Below the pieces are notes generated by a model. That model was not told the DNA's origin, ran no database searches, and was given only the letters and a program-made list of their open reading frames with translations. From the NCBI GenBank assembly GCA_026874595.1, contig CM049309.1, forward strand, positions 13,690,576 to 13,754,575: a DNA stretch of 64,000 bases. The letters are read 5' to 3'. The position numbers and the translations under genes are program-made. This DNA is from Sipunculus nudus (lineage: Eukaryota; Annelida; Sipuncula; Golfingiida; Sipunculidae). Below, piece after piece: positions 14,126-25,484 of the stretch. Each line of letters begins with the position of its first letter. The first letter of the stretch is position 1.

Positions 14126-15327
14126 AATCAATAAAAACACCAAGGAAAAATGCTTTAAAAAGGAAACCTTTATCACAAATAATAAGTAATAAGCAATACA
14201 CCTGAAATTTTACAGCTGAGTGAAACTGAAAAGAATATATTTTACTATGTTTAGTGCTTTGTGGTTTTTCTTTCTTCACAGTTTGTTAAGGGAGCTCACA
14301 ACTCCCACCACCAATTTGCTGGACATGGCCCTGACTGATATATAGATACTAGACCAATGTTATTGTTGAGTCACTGTTACAAATTAATACAGCATCCCAA
14401 TAACAAACACTTCTATTTTAGTTTCTTAGTGATGATTAATGTTTTCCCTATCTACAAGCACAATGGACATATATTACATGTACTGACAGAGTTTTAATCC
14501 ACATGACTATTATTAATGTATAACCTTTGTAACCCAAGCACCTGGCATACGCTGTATCCCATAATTACACTGCATGGGACTATAATGTTGCACCAAAATT
14601 ACCATCTGTATGTTCAGACTCATGAACCTTTGTTAAGTGCACATAAAATGACATGTTTCCCAAGCTTTTTTACATAAACATATCCAAACAGAAATGACAA
14701 TAATATGTTTACCTCATTCTGTTATCTAATACTGTGGGTGGCTTTTTGTTGGTAAGGGTTTCAAATTTGTTATATTTGTGAAGTGAAATTATCACGAAAA
14801 AATAAAACCATTGTGAATATGATGCCCCATCTGCACAGATAACACAAACAAATATATCATTGCTTCCCTGGCATCTCATATACAGTCTCCTTGGCTGTAT
14901 TGTCTAAAATTGAAAGGCAAAAAAATTGATATTATGAATTTTTACAGACCTTAAATTTAATCCACAGTTCAAATACTGATATTATTAATAATATCAGTAT
15001 TAGTAATCCACTGTTTGATGTTAAACTGAGGTCCTCGTTAGAACTGTTAAGATTTTGTGCACCTAATAAATAATATGTACAATACAGTATATATACTTTG
15101 TGAAGGTTACTGTGTAGCAAAATTGCGAGAATTTCATTTTTGCGAAAAACTGAAAATGTGAGAATGGCAATAGTTGATATTGTGAATATGAAGTCAAACA
15201 CAGTATTCTATTCAGCCAATGGAAACTCATGATGTAAGTATTTATTGAAGAATTAACAATATATCTTCTATCATATCCTGGTAACTAATATGTTGAACTA
15301 TTTGCTCTGTAAACCCTATATATCAAA
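14126..15327. other. Intergenic stretch, no gene seen
   Basis: AT-rich DNA without recognised features. A short palindrome around ATATTATTAATAATAT lies at about 14980-14996. Confidence 0.5.
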
Positions 15328-15795
15328 CAGTGATGTAGTTGAGTCCACACTATCTGAGTCCGAGTGCAAGTCCGAGTCCAGGATCCAAGAGTCCAAGTCC
15401 GAGTCCTTAAGGTTAGAGTCCAAGTCAACCATCTCCCAGCCCAAGTCATCTTGAACCCAAGTCCCAGTCCAATCAAATTCTCTTCATAAACAAAAATTTT
15501 GAAAGGAACTTTGAGATAAGGTTTTTAATGTTAGATTACACATGCCCTTTTACTTTCAGGTTTATTTACATATTTAGTTCTTGATGAAGACCTAAAGACT
15601 GTTTTTTGCAGTCTTTTTTGTGATATTTTGTTAGAATTTCCCACGCAAAAATAACTGTCTATATGGTATGGACTCAACCTGAATTCTTAAGTCCTTACCT
15701 CTTATTCTAAGTACAAGTCCTACTCTGGGATGCTCAAGTCTTAGTCTGAGTCCAAAAAAGTGGACTCAAGTCTGAACTCGAGTTCTCCATCACAG
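15328..15795. mobile_element. Putative short terminal-inverted-repeat element rich in GAGTCC motifs
   Basis: The left edge CAGTGATGTAGTTGAGTCC and the reverse complement of the right edge (CTGTGATGGAGAACTCGAG) form an imperfect inverted pair. Both inner flanks are filled with degenerate GAGTCC / AAGTCC hexamers. The CAG-like terminus resembles hAT-type ends, but the possible 8-bp flanks (ATATCAAA and ACTACAAA) match at only five of eight positions. The element is non-coding and its family is uncertain. Confidence 0.45.
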
Positions 15796-15841
15796 ACTAC
15801 AAACATCCTCTCACAGATTACACAAAAGGACAGCCAGGAAT

Positions 15842-16328
15842 CTTTATTACTATACAGCAATAATTATTCATTATACGCAACTAAATTCCTTATTACTATA
15901 CAGCAATAATTATTCATTATACGCAACTAAATTCCTTATTACTATACAGCAATAATTATTCATAATATGCAACTAAATTCCTTATTACTATACAGCAATA
16001 ATTATTCAGTATATGCAACTAAATTACTCATTACTATACAGCAATAATTATTCATTATATGCAACTAAATTTCTCATTACAATACAGCAATAATTATTCA
16101 TTATATGCAACTAAATTCCTTATTACTATACAGCAATAATTATTCATTATACGCAACTAAATTCCTTATTTCTATACAGCAATAATTATTCATTATACAC
16201 AGCTAAATTCCTTATTACTATACAGCAATAATTATTCATTATATGCAACTAAATTCCTTATTACTATACAGCAATAATTATTTATTATATGCAACTAAAT
16301 TCCTTATTACTATACAGCAATAATCATT
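15842..16328. repeat. 46-bp minisatellite, about 10.5 copies
   Basis: A 46-bp unit containing TACAGCAATAATTATTCATT followed by GCAACTAAATTCC is repeated head to tail with only scattered substitutions, for example CATTATACG versus CATTATATG. The final copy is degraded at about 16320-16330. No open frame persists through it. Confidence 0.92.
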
Positions 16329-16807
16329 AATTTTATGCAGGGCTTTCTGATAATAGAAAAAACATTCCATAAGTAAACTATAGGTATTTATGTAAGTAGC
16401 TGCTACTTTTGGTTTTCACAAATAAAATATTGCTGACCTGTTGCTAGTGATAACAGTGTCAAGATTTCAGTTGAAATGGCAGGAATTTAGTAAACTTTAT
16501 CAGGGTACGAATTAGGCAAAGAAATTTACATGCTCCAGGTGCACCCCTGAAACAAAACCTACATGCACCTAAAGATTTCAACATGCACCTTGTAATACTA
16601 GTGAGAAAATATGCTTGTTAAGGAGTTTCTGTTGCTCAAAGAATAGAAATGCTAATTTATGATTGTGATGTTTATGAATAGTAAAATAATAAAATACTGC
16701 ACCAACATTTTTTTTGCATTGGTTTATAATACATGCACAGAGTGCACCCTAGGTACGATTTCAACCTACACAAAAGAAACTGTACATGCAAACGTGCAGG
16801 TGTGCAA
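16329..16807. other. Non-coding flank containing ATGCACC motifs
   Basis: No gene is seen. The motif ATGCACC recurs at about 16550-16590 and a related GGTGCACCC appears just after the next element (17473). The GC-rich element described next may therefore have inserted into an older repeat. Confidence 0.4.
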
Positions 16808-17471
16808 TAGGGCCCTGCGCAGGCTGAAAAATTGAACCCGCACCAGCTCCGCATCATGCCCTGTCAGCCCATAGCCCGCCCCGCGATCAAAGAAATAAAT
16901 TCAGCCTGATCTGCCCTGCAGTTACTATAATTATTTCAGCCCGCACCCACCCCACCCTGCCCCAGCCCACAATCTAGCCCAAAAATTATTAAAAATAGTT
17001 TTCGGATCCAAAGGTTTACATATCAAGATATTTAACAGCAAATATATAAGACATGCTTATTATTAATATATATGAAATGTTCGATGATTGGAATGAAAAA
17101 TTAATTTTAATACATTTTTGCAATAATTCAAAACATAATTCATGAAATATTTTTAAGACATGTTTGATTGGTAAGATGGATTTAATATATGTCAGTCAGT
17201 GTAAGGGGTTAGCAGGAATAAATTCATTTTTTTTCAAATTTATCTTTTCATATTACTATTGTTACGACACCTGAAAACATTTCATTTCTACAAATGATAT
17301 TTTTTTAAAGTATAATTTTACATTCATGTTTTTATTGAATTGCAAGATCATCAACCCGCAGCCTGCCCCGCAGAGACTTCATTTCGGCCCGCCTCGCACT
17401 TTCTTAGATGTAGCCAGCCCTGCCCTACAAAGATTCCTATGCGGGGAAAACCCGCCCCGCGCAGGGTCCTA
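16808..17471. mobile_element. Putative non-autonomous DNA transposon with GC-rich ends
   Basis: The left edge TAGGGCCCTGCGCAGG and the reverse complement of the right edge (TAGGACCCTGCGCGGG) are near-identical terminal inverted repeats. About 150 bp inside each end is rich in CCCGCC / GCCCCGC motifs, while the centre (17000-17330) is very AT-rich, so composition switches sharply. TAG plus G-rich ends are compatible with hAT-type elements. The candidate 8-bp flanks GTGTGCAA and GGGTGCAC match at six of eight positions. No transposase was seen. Confidence 0.55.
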
Positions 17472-18829
17472 GGGTGCACCCTCTATTTTGCACCCTGCTT
17501 CATGAATATGCTCATTAAGGATACTGAAAAAGTCTACTAATAAGGCAAATATGTTTTATCAAGTTAATTACTTTGGCTATTAAAGGGTTCCATTTATTCA
17601 AGCAAAAACTGCATGCTTTAAAGTTCATAAAGCCACACATTAAAATTCACAGGTAAATTTAAAGATCTTTTATGATTATACAAAAACATTTGACAGTATA
17701 TAGACCTTATCCTGATGTTGAACTTTTCAATCATATCCTTTTGTCGGGTATCGGCATGTCCTGTGACATTTTCCCAATGTACACCATGTCTTTGTGACAA
17801 TATGTTTGGACTGACTGTGATATTTTGTCCAAGGTTCCATGAAGCTTATCAGTTTCCCACAGAATCCTGTATTGAGACAGACAGGCTGGGTTGGTATACT
17901 GCAGCACTGGCGGATTGGGGGGGGGGGCATCTTGATCCCCTTTTTTTGAGTAGCAACAACATTTTTTTATAAGGTTTCAGACAAATTTCTGCAGCATGAA
18001 CCCCCTCCTTTCTGGAACATTGACCTTTTTTTTAAGTTTTCTTCTTGTCTTTTTTAGTTGGACCCTCCTTTTTCCAAAATCCTGGATCTGTCCCTGTAAG
18101 GCACCAGTGTCTGCTTCTCTGGTTACACTCTGTCCTTGTCAGTTTGACCCTTGAACCTTAGGTCCTGTCACACAGGGTAGCTGTGACACACAGGGCACAC
18201 TGAATGGGTGGCTTACTGTAAACTGTGAGATAACACAGGGCTTGGGAGAGTAAAGGTATCAAGTTATACTGAGAGCACAAGGGGAACTGTACATTTGGAG
18301 CAAATGCAGCAACTGAGAAACACAGTTGGGTCATAGAAAAATTCCACCATCACAAAACCTCAGGAAATTCTTTCAGTTTTCCTTTGATTTAATAAGGGTC
18401 TAAACTTTTGTTTGAATTATAGCAGTTTTAACATCATAAAAAGAAATGACTCTTTTTGGGAGTGCAAATTCCTCAATCAAAGCAAAATAATATTTTAACA
18501 CATGCCAAAGGAAGTGGTACAGAGTACAGACCTTAAGCTGTACAGCAGGTTACAACTTCTGGTATTCAAAACCTGAATGTTGCTGTAGTGAAGGATTTAC
18601 ACTTGGCATCCAAACTTTGCCAACCAGCTGAACAAACTTTGCAGATCGCTTGAATTCATTTGGAAGATCAATACAGGTGAAATTACATTGGATCCATCTG
18701 CCAAAATTCTGATTCACAAAATATTTTGGCCCATTCTCAATCAATAATCCCAGTACATTTTCTTACAACTTTGAGCTCCATGCTGACAGGAAAGCAAACA
18801 AACATTTGTGAACCTATAAGAACATTTTA
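17472..18829. other. Intergenic stretch, no confident gene
   Basis: Short homopolymers (G-run at 17918-17927, T-runs) and no clear exon. A minus-strand frame at 18550-18744 has a non-repetitive, protein-like composition (FGRWIQCNFTCIDLP, VGKVWMPSVNP) but I recognise no family and see no supporting splice structure. Confidence 0.45.
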
Positions 18830-19395
18830 TGGAAATAAACACAGGTGAAAACATTTTATTATATCCTTCTCTAGTGGAAATAAGCACAATTATAAACATA
18901 ACTATTTTTGCTAGAAAATAACCATGGGTATAAACATTTAACCCTTCCTTGTGGATGTAAGCACCGGCAAAAATGTAACCCTTCATGATGGAAATAAACA
19001 CATATGAAAACATAACCCTCCTTGGTTGAAGTAAACACAAGTGAAAACATATCCCTCCTTGATGGAAATAACACAGATGAAAACATTACCTTTATTGATA
19101 ATGATAGAAATAAACACAGGTGAAAACATAACCCTCCCTGATGGAATTAAACACAGGTGATAAGATAACCCTTTTTGTTGGAATTAATCACAGGTGAAAA
19201 CATAACCCTCCTTGACAGAATGAACACAGGTGAAAACATGACCCTCCTTGATAGAAATAAACACAGGTGAAATGTAACCCTCCTTGATGGGAACAAAACT
19301 GATGTACACATAAAACCTTTGTGAAAATAAAAACAGGTGGAGACATCTCACTCCTTGTTGGGAATAAACACAGGTGAAAGCATATCCCTCCCTGT
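18830..19395. repeat. Degenerate 37-bp minisatellite
   Basis: Units of about 37 bp carry GGAAATAAACACAGGTGAAA followed by ACATAACCCTCCTTGAT, repeated roughly a dozen or more times with many substitutions and small indels. On the minus strand this creates protein-like repeats such as KEGYVFTCVYF, which I regard as a by-product of the repeat. Confidence 0.85.
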
Positions 19396-21197
19396 GAGAA
19401 GCATTGATTCCTCTGTAGCACAGGAGCTGCCCCTTACTAGCAGATCTGCTCCCAGGTTTATACAGAGACAACAAACAAATAGCAGGTAACAAGCTCAAAG
19501 TTAACAAAGGATATCTGTGTAGTTAGACAACCACACACCCATCAACTGACTGTAGATAAAAACAATTTACTACTACTATGCTGGGATACTTTTGTACTTG
19601 ATAAATAATAATACAATAATGCCACTGTTATCATGACAAACAAGGCATTTGATCTGTAAACCACAACAAACCAGGCATTTAGCCACATACCTCCAGGTGT
19701 AGACTGTATAGTATGATGACAGTCCATGATAGTATCTTAGAACATATATATAAAGATATATATATGTATGTATATATATATTAATATAACTATTTAATCT
19801 TACAATCTCCCTACTGAAACACACTGTATGTGTTGCTGATTCAATAGCAACATTTACACATAAAATCTAGACAGTTCCAGTTTTCCCAATCTTATGCACT
19901 AGATCTGGGCCAAATGCAATCAATTCTGTTTGGAGCAATCTATAAGCTAGACCTTCAGTTTCAGGTGGGTCTAGATTTTAGCATGCACATATCTAACTGC
20001 CTAGGTAAAACAATCAATCATGGAAAAAGTGGGAGACATGGTTGCCGAGTGCCGACAGATCTGAATTTTACTACTGTAAACCAGATTTACAAATTATGCT
20101 CAGTTATAACATAATGTTTTCTGCACTGGGTACCTCACAGTCATATTGACAAACATATGTGGTAATGGATGGATATTATCCAAAACTTAAGCAAATTTTG
20201 TTTCCTCATTAAGATTTCCATAATGGTTTGACTTTCCTGTGACTTTTTCTGATATTCAGATGAAGATTTAAGACTCTGTTGTCAATAGAGAGGGAAAAAT
20301 TCTGCTGGTAAAAGTTTGTTTTGCAATAATTTAACACTCCTTAGGCAGTGGTCTCATAACATTCTTTATATTAATCAATTTCAATTAACCACTATTTGCT
20401 GATGACCATCACAAGGGAAGCCATGTGTATTGGCCTGTGCCAAGCATAATTGTCTAGGCAATTACCAGGTGATATCTGGTTAATAACAAGGAATGCCCCA
20501 ATCTCATGGGTCAAATATTTTAACCCCGCCCTATCACTCAGACGTCACTAAGACAATCGTGCTTGTCTCTCCTGGTGGCATTCTATAGCATATGCTCCTA
20601 ATGCAAGCATGGGTTGAATGAAATTAATAAGTCAAATGAATGCATTGACACCACTGCGTAAGAAGTGTATACATCAGTAGATATGATTTCAGACAGCTAA
20701 AGAACTGTTCCACATCATATCCTCCTAAACAAAAAAAAATTAAAATCAAACTCCTAAAGATAATATACAAATATAAACCAAGACTTTTGTTAGGGTAATT
20801 AAATCATGGTGACCAGTGTTCATCAATTCTCTAAAATTAAACATAGTGGTAATTAAGGTGGACAATCTTTGAGCAATTCTACGATACATTCTAAAGATTT
20901 TAAAATTTTAACCTTAAATGTTTTCAATTATTTATATCTTGATAGGTTGCTTCATTTTACCTTTCAGCCAGTACTGATGAGAACTATCAGACTTAAATAT
21001 TTGAATTCAGTAAATATTGTGTAGTGTATTTTCCTTAGCTCATGGAATTTCCGTTGAATGAATAAACAAATATAAATTATAGCATATACGCACTCCATTA
21101 TGATTCTACATTAAACAGCTAATCCATATACATGTACTGAAAAATTAAAAGTAGTGATGGTCTGTTAAAGTATAGAAAAGGTGATGACAATACTTAC
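19396..21197. other. Non-coding stretch, possibly intron of the minus-strand gene
   Basis: No further exon of the gene at 21198-21365 could be recognised here. A TA-rich microsatellite lies at about 19744-19785. If the exon to the right is real, this stretch is its first intron. Confidence 0.4.
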
Positions 21198-21365
21198 GAG
21201 GTCGGTGCTGAGCTCTGGATTAAGTTCAGATCTATCTATATTCAGCTGAAGATGATCCACATGACTTGTTCCGATGCAGAATTTAGCACGATGTTTATTA
21301 AGTAGCGGAGCAGAATTAAAGATCATGTTACAGTCATGGCATCTGAAAGCACTTGTGGTAGCCAT
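21198..21365 (-). CDS. Candidate first coding exon, CCDC17-like zinc finger N-terminus
   Basis: Read on the minus strand, an ATG at 21365-21363 opens 56 codons that end at a good GTAAGT donor (21197-21192), in phase 0. The peptide begins MATTSAFRCHDCNMIF and carries a compact zinc-finger-like pattern: C9, C12, H25 and C30 (C-x2-C-x12-H-x4-C), followed by IGTSHVDHLQL. This layout, a single small finger ending KHRAKFCIG at the very N-terminus, resembles coiled-coil proteins of the CCDC17 type as I remember them. Downstream exons should lie to the left on the minus strand, but I could not find any within the window. The exon call is based on composition, motif and donor; the family name is a suggestion only. 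Confidence 0.45.
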
Positions 21366-22106
21366 GGTTGTCTTGGCTCCTGTGTAGTCCACAGATGAAT
21401 GTAGAGAGTATTTTATTCTGATTCCCAAGCAGCCAACACCTGTTATAATCCCAGTCTGTCTTGTCAAAAAATTTTAGTCTCACATATTTTCTCAAATGCT
21501 CTACACAGTTGTGTTTTTATGTGAAATATTACAGCTCTCACATATTATCAATTATCCTCTGCAAGGCTGTCCTCATGAGCAAATGGTGATCATCTTCCTT
21601 TATCGTCAATGAAACCTACCAAAAAAATCCATACATATTGATAAGAGACAAACAAGTTCATGGTTCACGGATAAACTGAAAAGGAATCCATCCTGTGATC
21701 ATATGATGGTCATGTAATTTTTGGCAGAATAATAATTAAAAGCTAATGCAGCAAGTAGAAGATTGATGTGATGTCAAGCTTTAACTTACCGGTAGTCAAT
21801 ATATTTTACAGCAGTGATAATCTCTGTAAATAGTGTTATAGGTGGATATGGTTTGCAAGTTGTTTGACTGTCCACACAAGGTCTTCACAACTGTGTTTAG
21901 TAAATTATAATGAAATCTTGCATACATGTGGGCCATGGTCAACGAAGATTTCATTAGATTTTGGGACTGACTAGTTTAATTTTCGGGATAGATCTTAGCC
22001 ATTGGCAGAGATATGCACTCCTTAACTGCTTTCTAATCGTCAAGAGTTGTATTCAATAATACAGAAACAAATAATCTGTAAAAGGTCAGTTTACTTCTGC
22101 AGTCTA

Positions 22107-22375
22107 GGGGTGGAGCACAGAACTCAAAAGCCTGGAGATTGTGAGTTCAAATCTCAGCTGAGATACTGAGATTTTCAACAGGTTGATCCTCCACCAAGGG
22201 TGAGTGTTCTACTGGCTGAATGGGAATGCTTTCACTCACAAATGAGTGTGAATTTGGGGATTCCTCAGTGTAATGACCAAGCATTTGAAATAAATGTTCA
22301 CCCAGGACAACTAGTTGCAACAGTTACTGGGCCTGGATAACACCAGGGTATAATTAAAAAGTATATGCTCCTGCA
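22107..22375 (+). mobile_element. Possible tRNA-derived SINE
   Basis: A B-box-like GAGTTCAAATCTC with flanking partial T-stem lies at about 22141-22153, preceded by an A-box-like TGGAGCACAGAAC at a plausible distance. The following non-coding body runs to an AT-rich end near 22365. The A box is weak and no target duplication was identified. Confidence 0.35.
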
Positions 22376-22439
22376 ATGTAACATAATCCAAACCAAAATT
22401 TACTTCAGAAAATGTACATACTAAGTTGCCCTTACATAA

Positions 22440-22980
22440 ATTTAAACAAGAGCACAGCAGTGGTACAAAATATGCCCTTCACATATCTTGTGACCTCTGA
22501 CCTCATTAAAAATGTGTGAATTTTGCTGAAAATGTAATAAATGTGAGAAACAGTGTTGGTTAATATTAAAAATGAGTTTCATGAAAATCTATGTCTTTTG
22601 GTAAGTCATCACGGTGCCACCAATTAGTCCGGTGACCACTGACCTCATTAAATTTACATGGATATTGCTGGAAATCACCTTAGGCAAGATATTATATTGA
22701 TTAATATTTCTGATGTGTTTTATCAAAATCTATCATATTCCTGGTAAGTTATCATAGCAACACAATAAAGTAGCCTAGTGACATCTGACATTATTAAAAA
22801 TGTGCAGATTTTGCCCAAAATCAAACTTGGCCAAGATAATCTATTGGTAAGTAGTTATGGTGAGTTTCATGAAAATCCATCAAAGCCCAGTAAGTTATTG
22901 TCGTGACACTAAAAGTTAACGGATGGACCCACCGTGAGTATACCACAATACATGCTGTCATAGACGGGCATATAAAAATG
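22440..22980 (+). repeat. Tandem repeat of about 144 bp, three diverged copies
   Basis: The phrase GTGACCTCTGACCTCATTAA and variants recur at about 22490, 22632 and 22778, each followed by a version of TTTCATGAAAATCTAT and GGTAAGTNATCAYNGYNCNAC. The leading sequence AACAAGAGCACAGCAGTGG and the trailing GACGGGCATA region suggest the body of a larger repeat element with a central tandem array. Its ends were not resolved. Confidence 0.6.
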
Positions 22981-23549
22981 GAGGCAGTTTCCTCCACTGG
23001 CAACAAAATAACTAGAAAGTGGTGATCTATCAGCTGAGAAATGAGCAAAAGCTAGCTAAAGTGAACGAACTAGGGGCAAGTTTTTTGTTGAATTACACAC
23101 TCTATGAGATAAATGTTGAATATCAGGTTTGAATAGCCACCTAACATCCAACTCTGATGTGAAACTCAGGTTTGCTGTCTCATTTCACTCCTTTATTGCT
23201 ACATAGTTCACCCATTTCATGTCATTCTTTAAGGACATTTAGAGAGATTTTGTGATAATTTATCCAGTATGTTATACAGCTCAGGTTCTATAAAATGTAT
23301 TTAAACTGAGGATTGAAGGTGGATCTACCTCACAGAACTTGGAGACGACATAACAGTTGAATAACCATTGAATATGAACATATATATTAAAGTTACTGGT
23401 GTTTTGTCACATACTTTTCTCCTAAGAACAGGGATATATAGACATGACTTTTTCTGGAGATACCAGGATACTTATGATAGTCTGCAGATCTTTTTAACAG
23501 CATTTCAACTACACCATATATTTGTAAAGTGCTATTTGTATAGCTTGGT

Positions 23550-24175
23550 TTGCAGGGTTTGGCATAGCGCCATATTGACCCTCTGGCATTACGACCAGAT
23601 AACTAGCGCCAGAGTGTCATGACATCTACGTCTGAGGATCGCACTATAAGGCCTTATGAAGATGCAAATAACGCTTCATGGGCTACAGGTACACTGTCAA
23701 TCAACATAAACCAGACCATTCCTTAGCATTTTTGTGTACTTTCTAATAATACCAAATATGAGCGAGAAAAGTTCCTGTTTAACCCAGCACATTGGTAAAC
23801 CCCTCGGCATGTTTGTTGAATTTATGACAGCACGAACACAAGTATGGCTCGCACGGGTTACGGGACGCAGGCAACTTGAAGGCGACACAGGAAATGACCC
23901 GTGTCCATGGAGGCGGTGTTTCAGTATAGGTTGCGAGCTCACATATATACTATTGTGTTTATTCACCATTTTAAGCATAATATTGAGATTATGGGCCGTT
24001 TACCACAATATGAATGCAACCAGATGCAAGACCACTGCGATACATTCCTCCATATTACTAGTACCACGACTCAAGTAGGCTTACCAGCCCAATTATCCGA
24101 TTGCCTACTGAGTCAGGTTGTCACAGCAAGGTTTGGCAATGAGACTGATTTTGAGTCAAACACCACATGCTAAGA
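23550..24175 (+). repeat. Diverged copy of the element at 24.4-25.5 kb
   Basis: Segments such as TAAACCAGACCA, GAGCGAGAAAAGTTCCTG, TATGAATGCAACCAGATG and CTTACCAGCCCAAT are matched in the same order by TAAACCAGACCA, GAGTGAGAAAAATTCCTG, TATGAATGCAACATGATG and CTTACCAGCCCAAT at 24660-25000. This is a direct, diverged duplication of a non-coding sequence. The overlapping frames at 23734-24173 are accidental. Confidence 0.65.
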
Positions 24176-24428
24176 AATTTTCCAACTGATCGGCTGATCT
24201 GGTTTACTGTCCCTGAAACATTTACTTGTTTGTATGACTCCAGGAAATACACTTGAGGCATCAGACAGCTGGCTCCTTGTTAAATGTTGTGGGCAACTGC
24301 TGTGTTAAGAATGACTGGCTGCCATATGCATCATAAGCTCAAGCTAAAATGTATTTCAGTGCATGCTTCATCACTGGCAGCATACAGACAGAGCAAAATG
24401 TTCGTCTTTCCCCTGTCTTGGTGAAACT

Positions 24429-25484
24429 AGCCTGATTTAACAAGACTCAATATTATTAGGCCCTGCCATATATGGAGTCCAATATCCCAACATAGTACCA
24501 TGACAGCCCGCTGACATAAGTGAGTTTATGATCCGTGTACTGGTTGTCAGAGTGCCTTTAAATCCTTCAATGAAGAATACACTTTACGGCAGTATGAGGG
24601 TGCAAATATTTTCATCATTTCTTACAATGCCTCATGGCCTACAAATACACTAGCTGTCACTTGGTGTAAACCAGACCAATTGTTAGATTTTTTAGCATAC
24701 CTCCTATCAACACCTATCATGAGTGAGAAAAATTCCTGATCACATAAATTCAGGCTTGCAAGAATTACTGGATGGCAGCCACTTTATTTGACTTAAAGGA
24801 AATAACTTGTTACCATAGAGACAGAGTTTCAGTTTGGATTGAGAGTTCACTTGTATTCTTTTGTGTTATCATTTGTAGCCCAGTGTTATGATTATAGCCT
24901 GTTTACCATGATATGAATGCAACATGATGGAAGACCATTGAAATGCATTCCTCTGAATGGCTTATATCACAACTCCAGTTAACCTTACCAGCCCAATACA
25001 AGTGCCTACAGAGTCATGTGCTCACAACCAATCCATATAGTGAGAGTTTCTACAAAATAAGCCTCAGACTACAAACCACTCAATGTGCTCATAACCAGTA
25101 TTAACAGTTGTGAAAATGGCCCCGTGCCAGTGTATCACTGTTCAAACATGACCTGTGAAAACAAAATGTAACAAAATAATGCCTCTTCGTCTTTCAACAC
25201 AGCGAGGCTCCCAGTGAGGTATTCATGTTCTTCTGTCCCTACGAAACTCACTAATTTGCCTCTGGTAAAAAGGTCAGTGAATGTTTATAAACAAGGTCAT
25301 GTTTTCATTTGTGTAAAAATGGTGTAGCCCTTTATATTGTCATTAGCAGGAAATAGGCAGTAAAGATACATGCAATATACCGTGGCTTATATTGCAGAAA
25401 CTCTCATTGTATGGATATCATATTATCAGACTAAATACATATGGCAGGGCCTAATAATAAAGTCATTTCAGATTAAATCAGGCT
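24429..25484. mobile_element. Putative terminal-inverted-repeat element (about 1.06 kb)
   Basis: The left end AGCCTGATTTAA, then TATTATTAGGCCCTGCCATA, is matched by the reverse complement of the right end (AGCCTGATTTAA, then TTATTATTAGGCCCTGCCAT). This gives an imperfect inverted repeat of about 45 bp. A second internal inverted pair exists around ATCCATATAGTGAGAGTTTC (25030) and its complement near 25400. There is no transposase frame and no clear target duplication, so it is most likely a non-autonomous DNA transposon. Confidence 0.6.

Noticed and set aside
15842-16328. Possible CRISPR-like array
   Set aside because: The units are contiguous repeats without unique spacers, and the genome is eukaryotic; it is a minisatellite.
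18550-18744. Minus-strand 64-codon frame with protein-like composition
   Set aside because: No recognised family and no clear splice sites; kept only as a note within the intergenic entry.
23734-24173. Overlapping plus-strand frames of 114 and 90 codons
   Set aside because: They lie within a repeat whose second copy at 24.6-25.1 kb does not keep the frames, and they show no domain.
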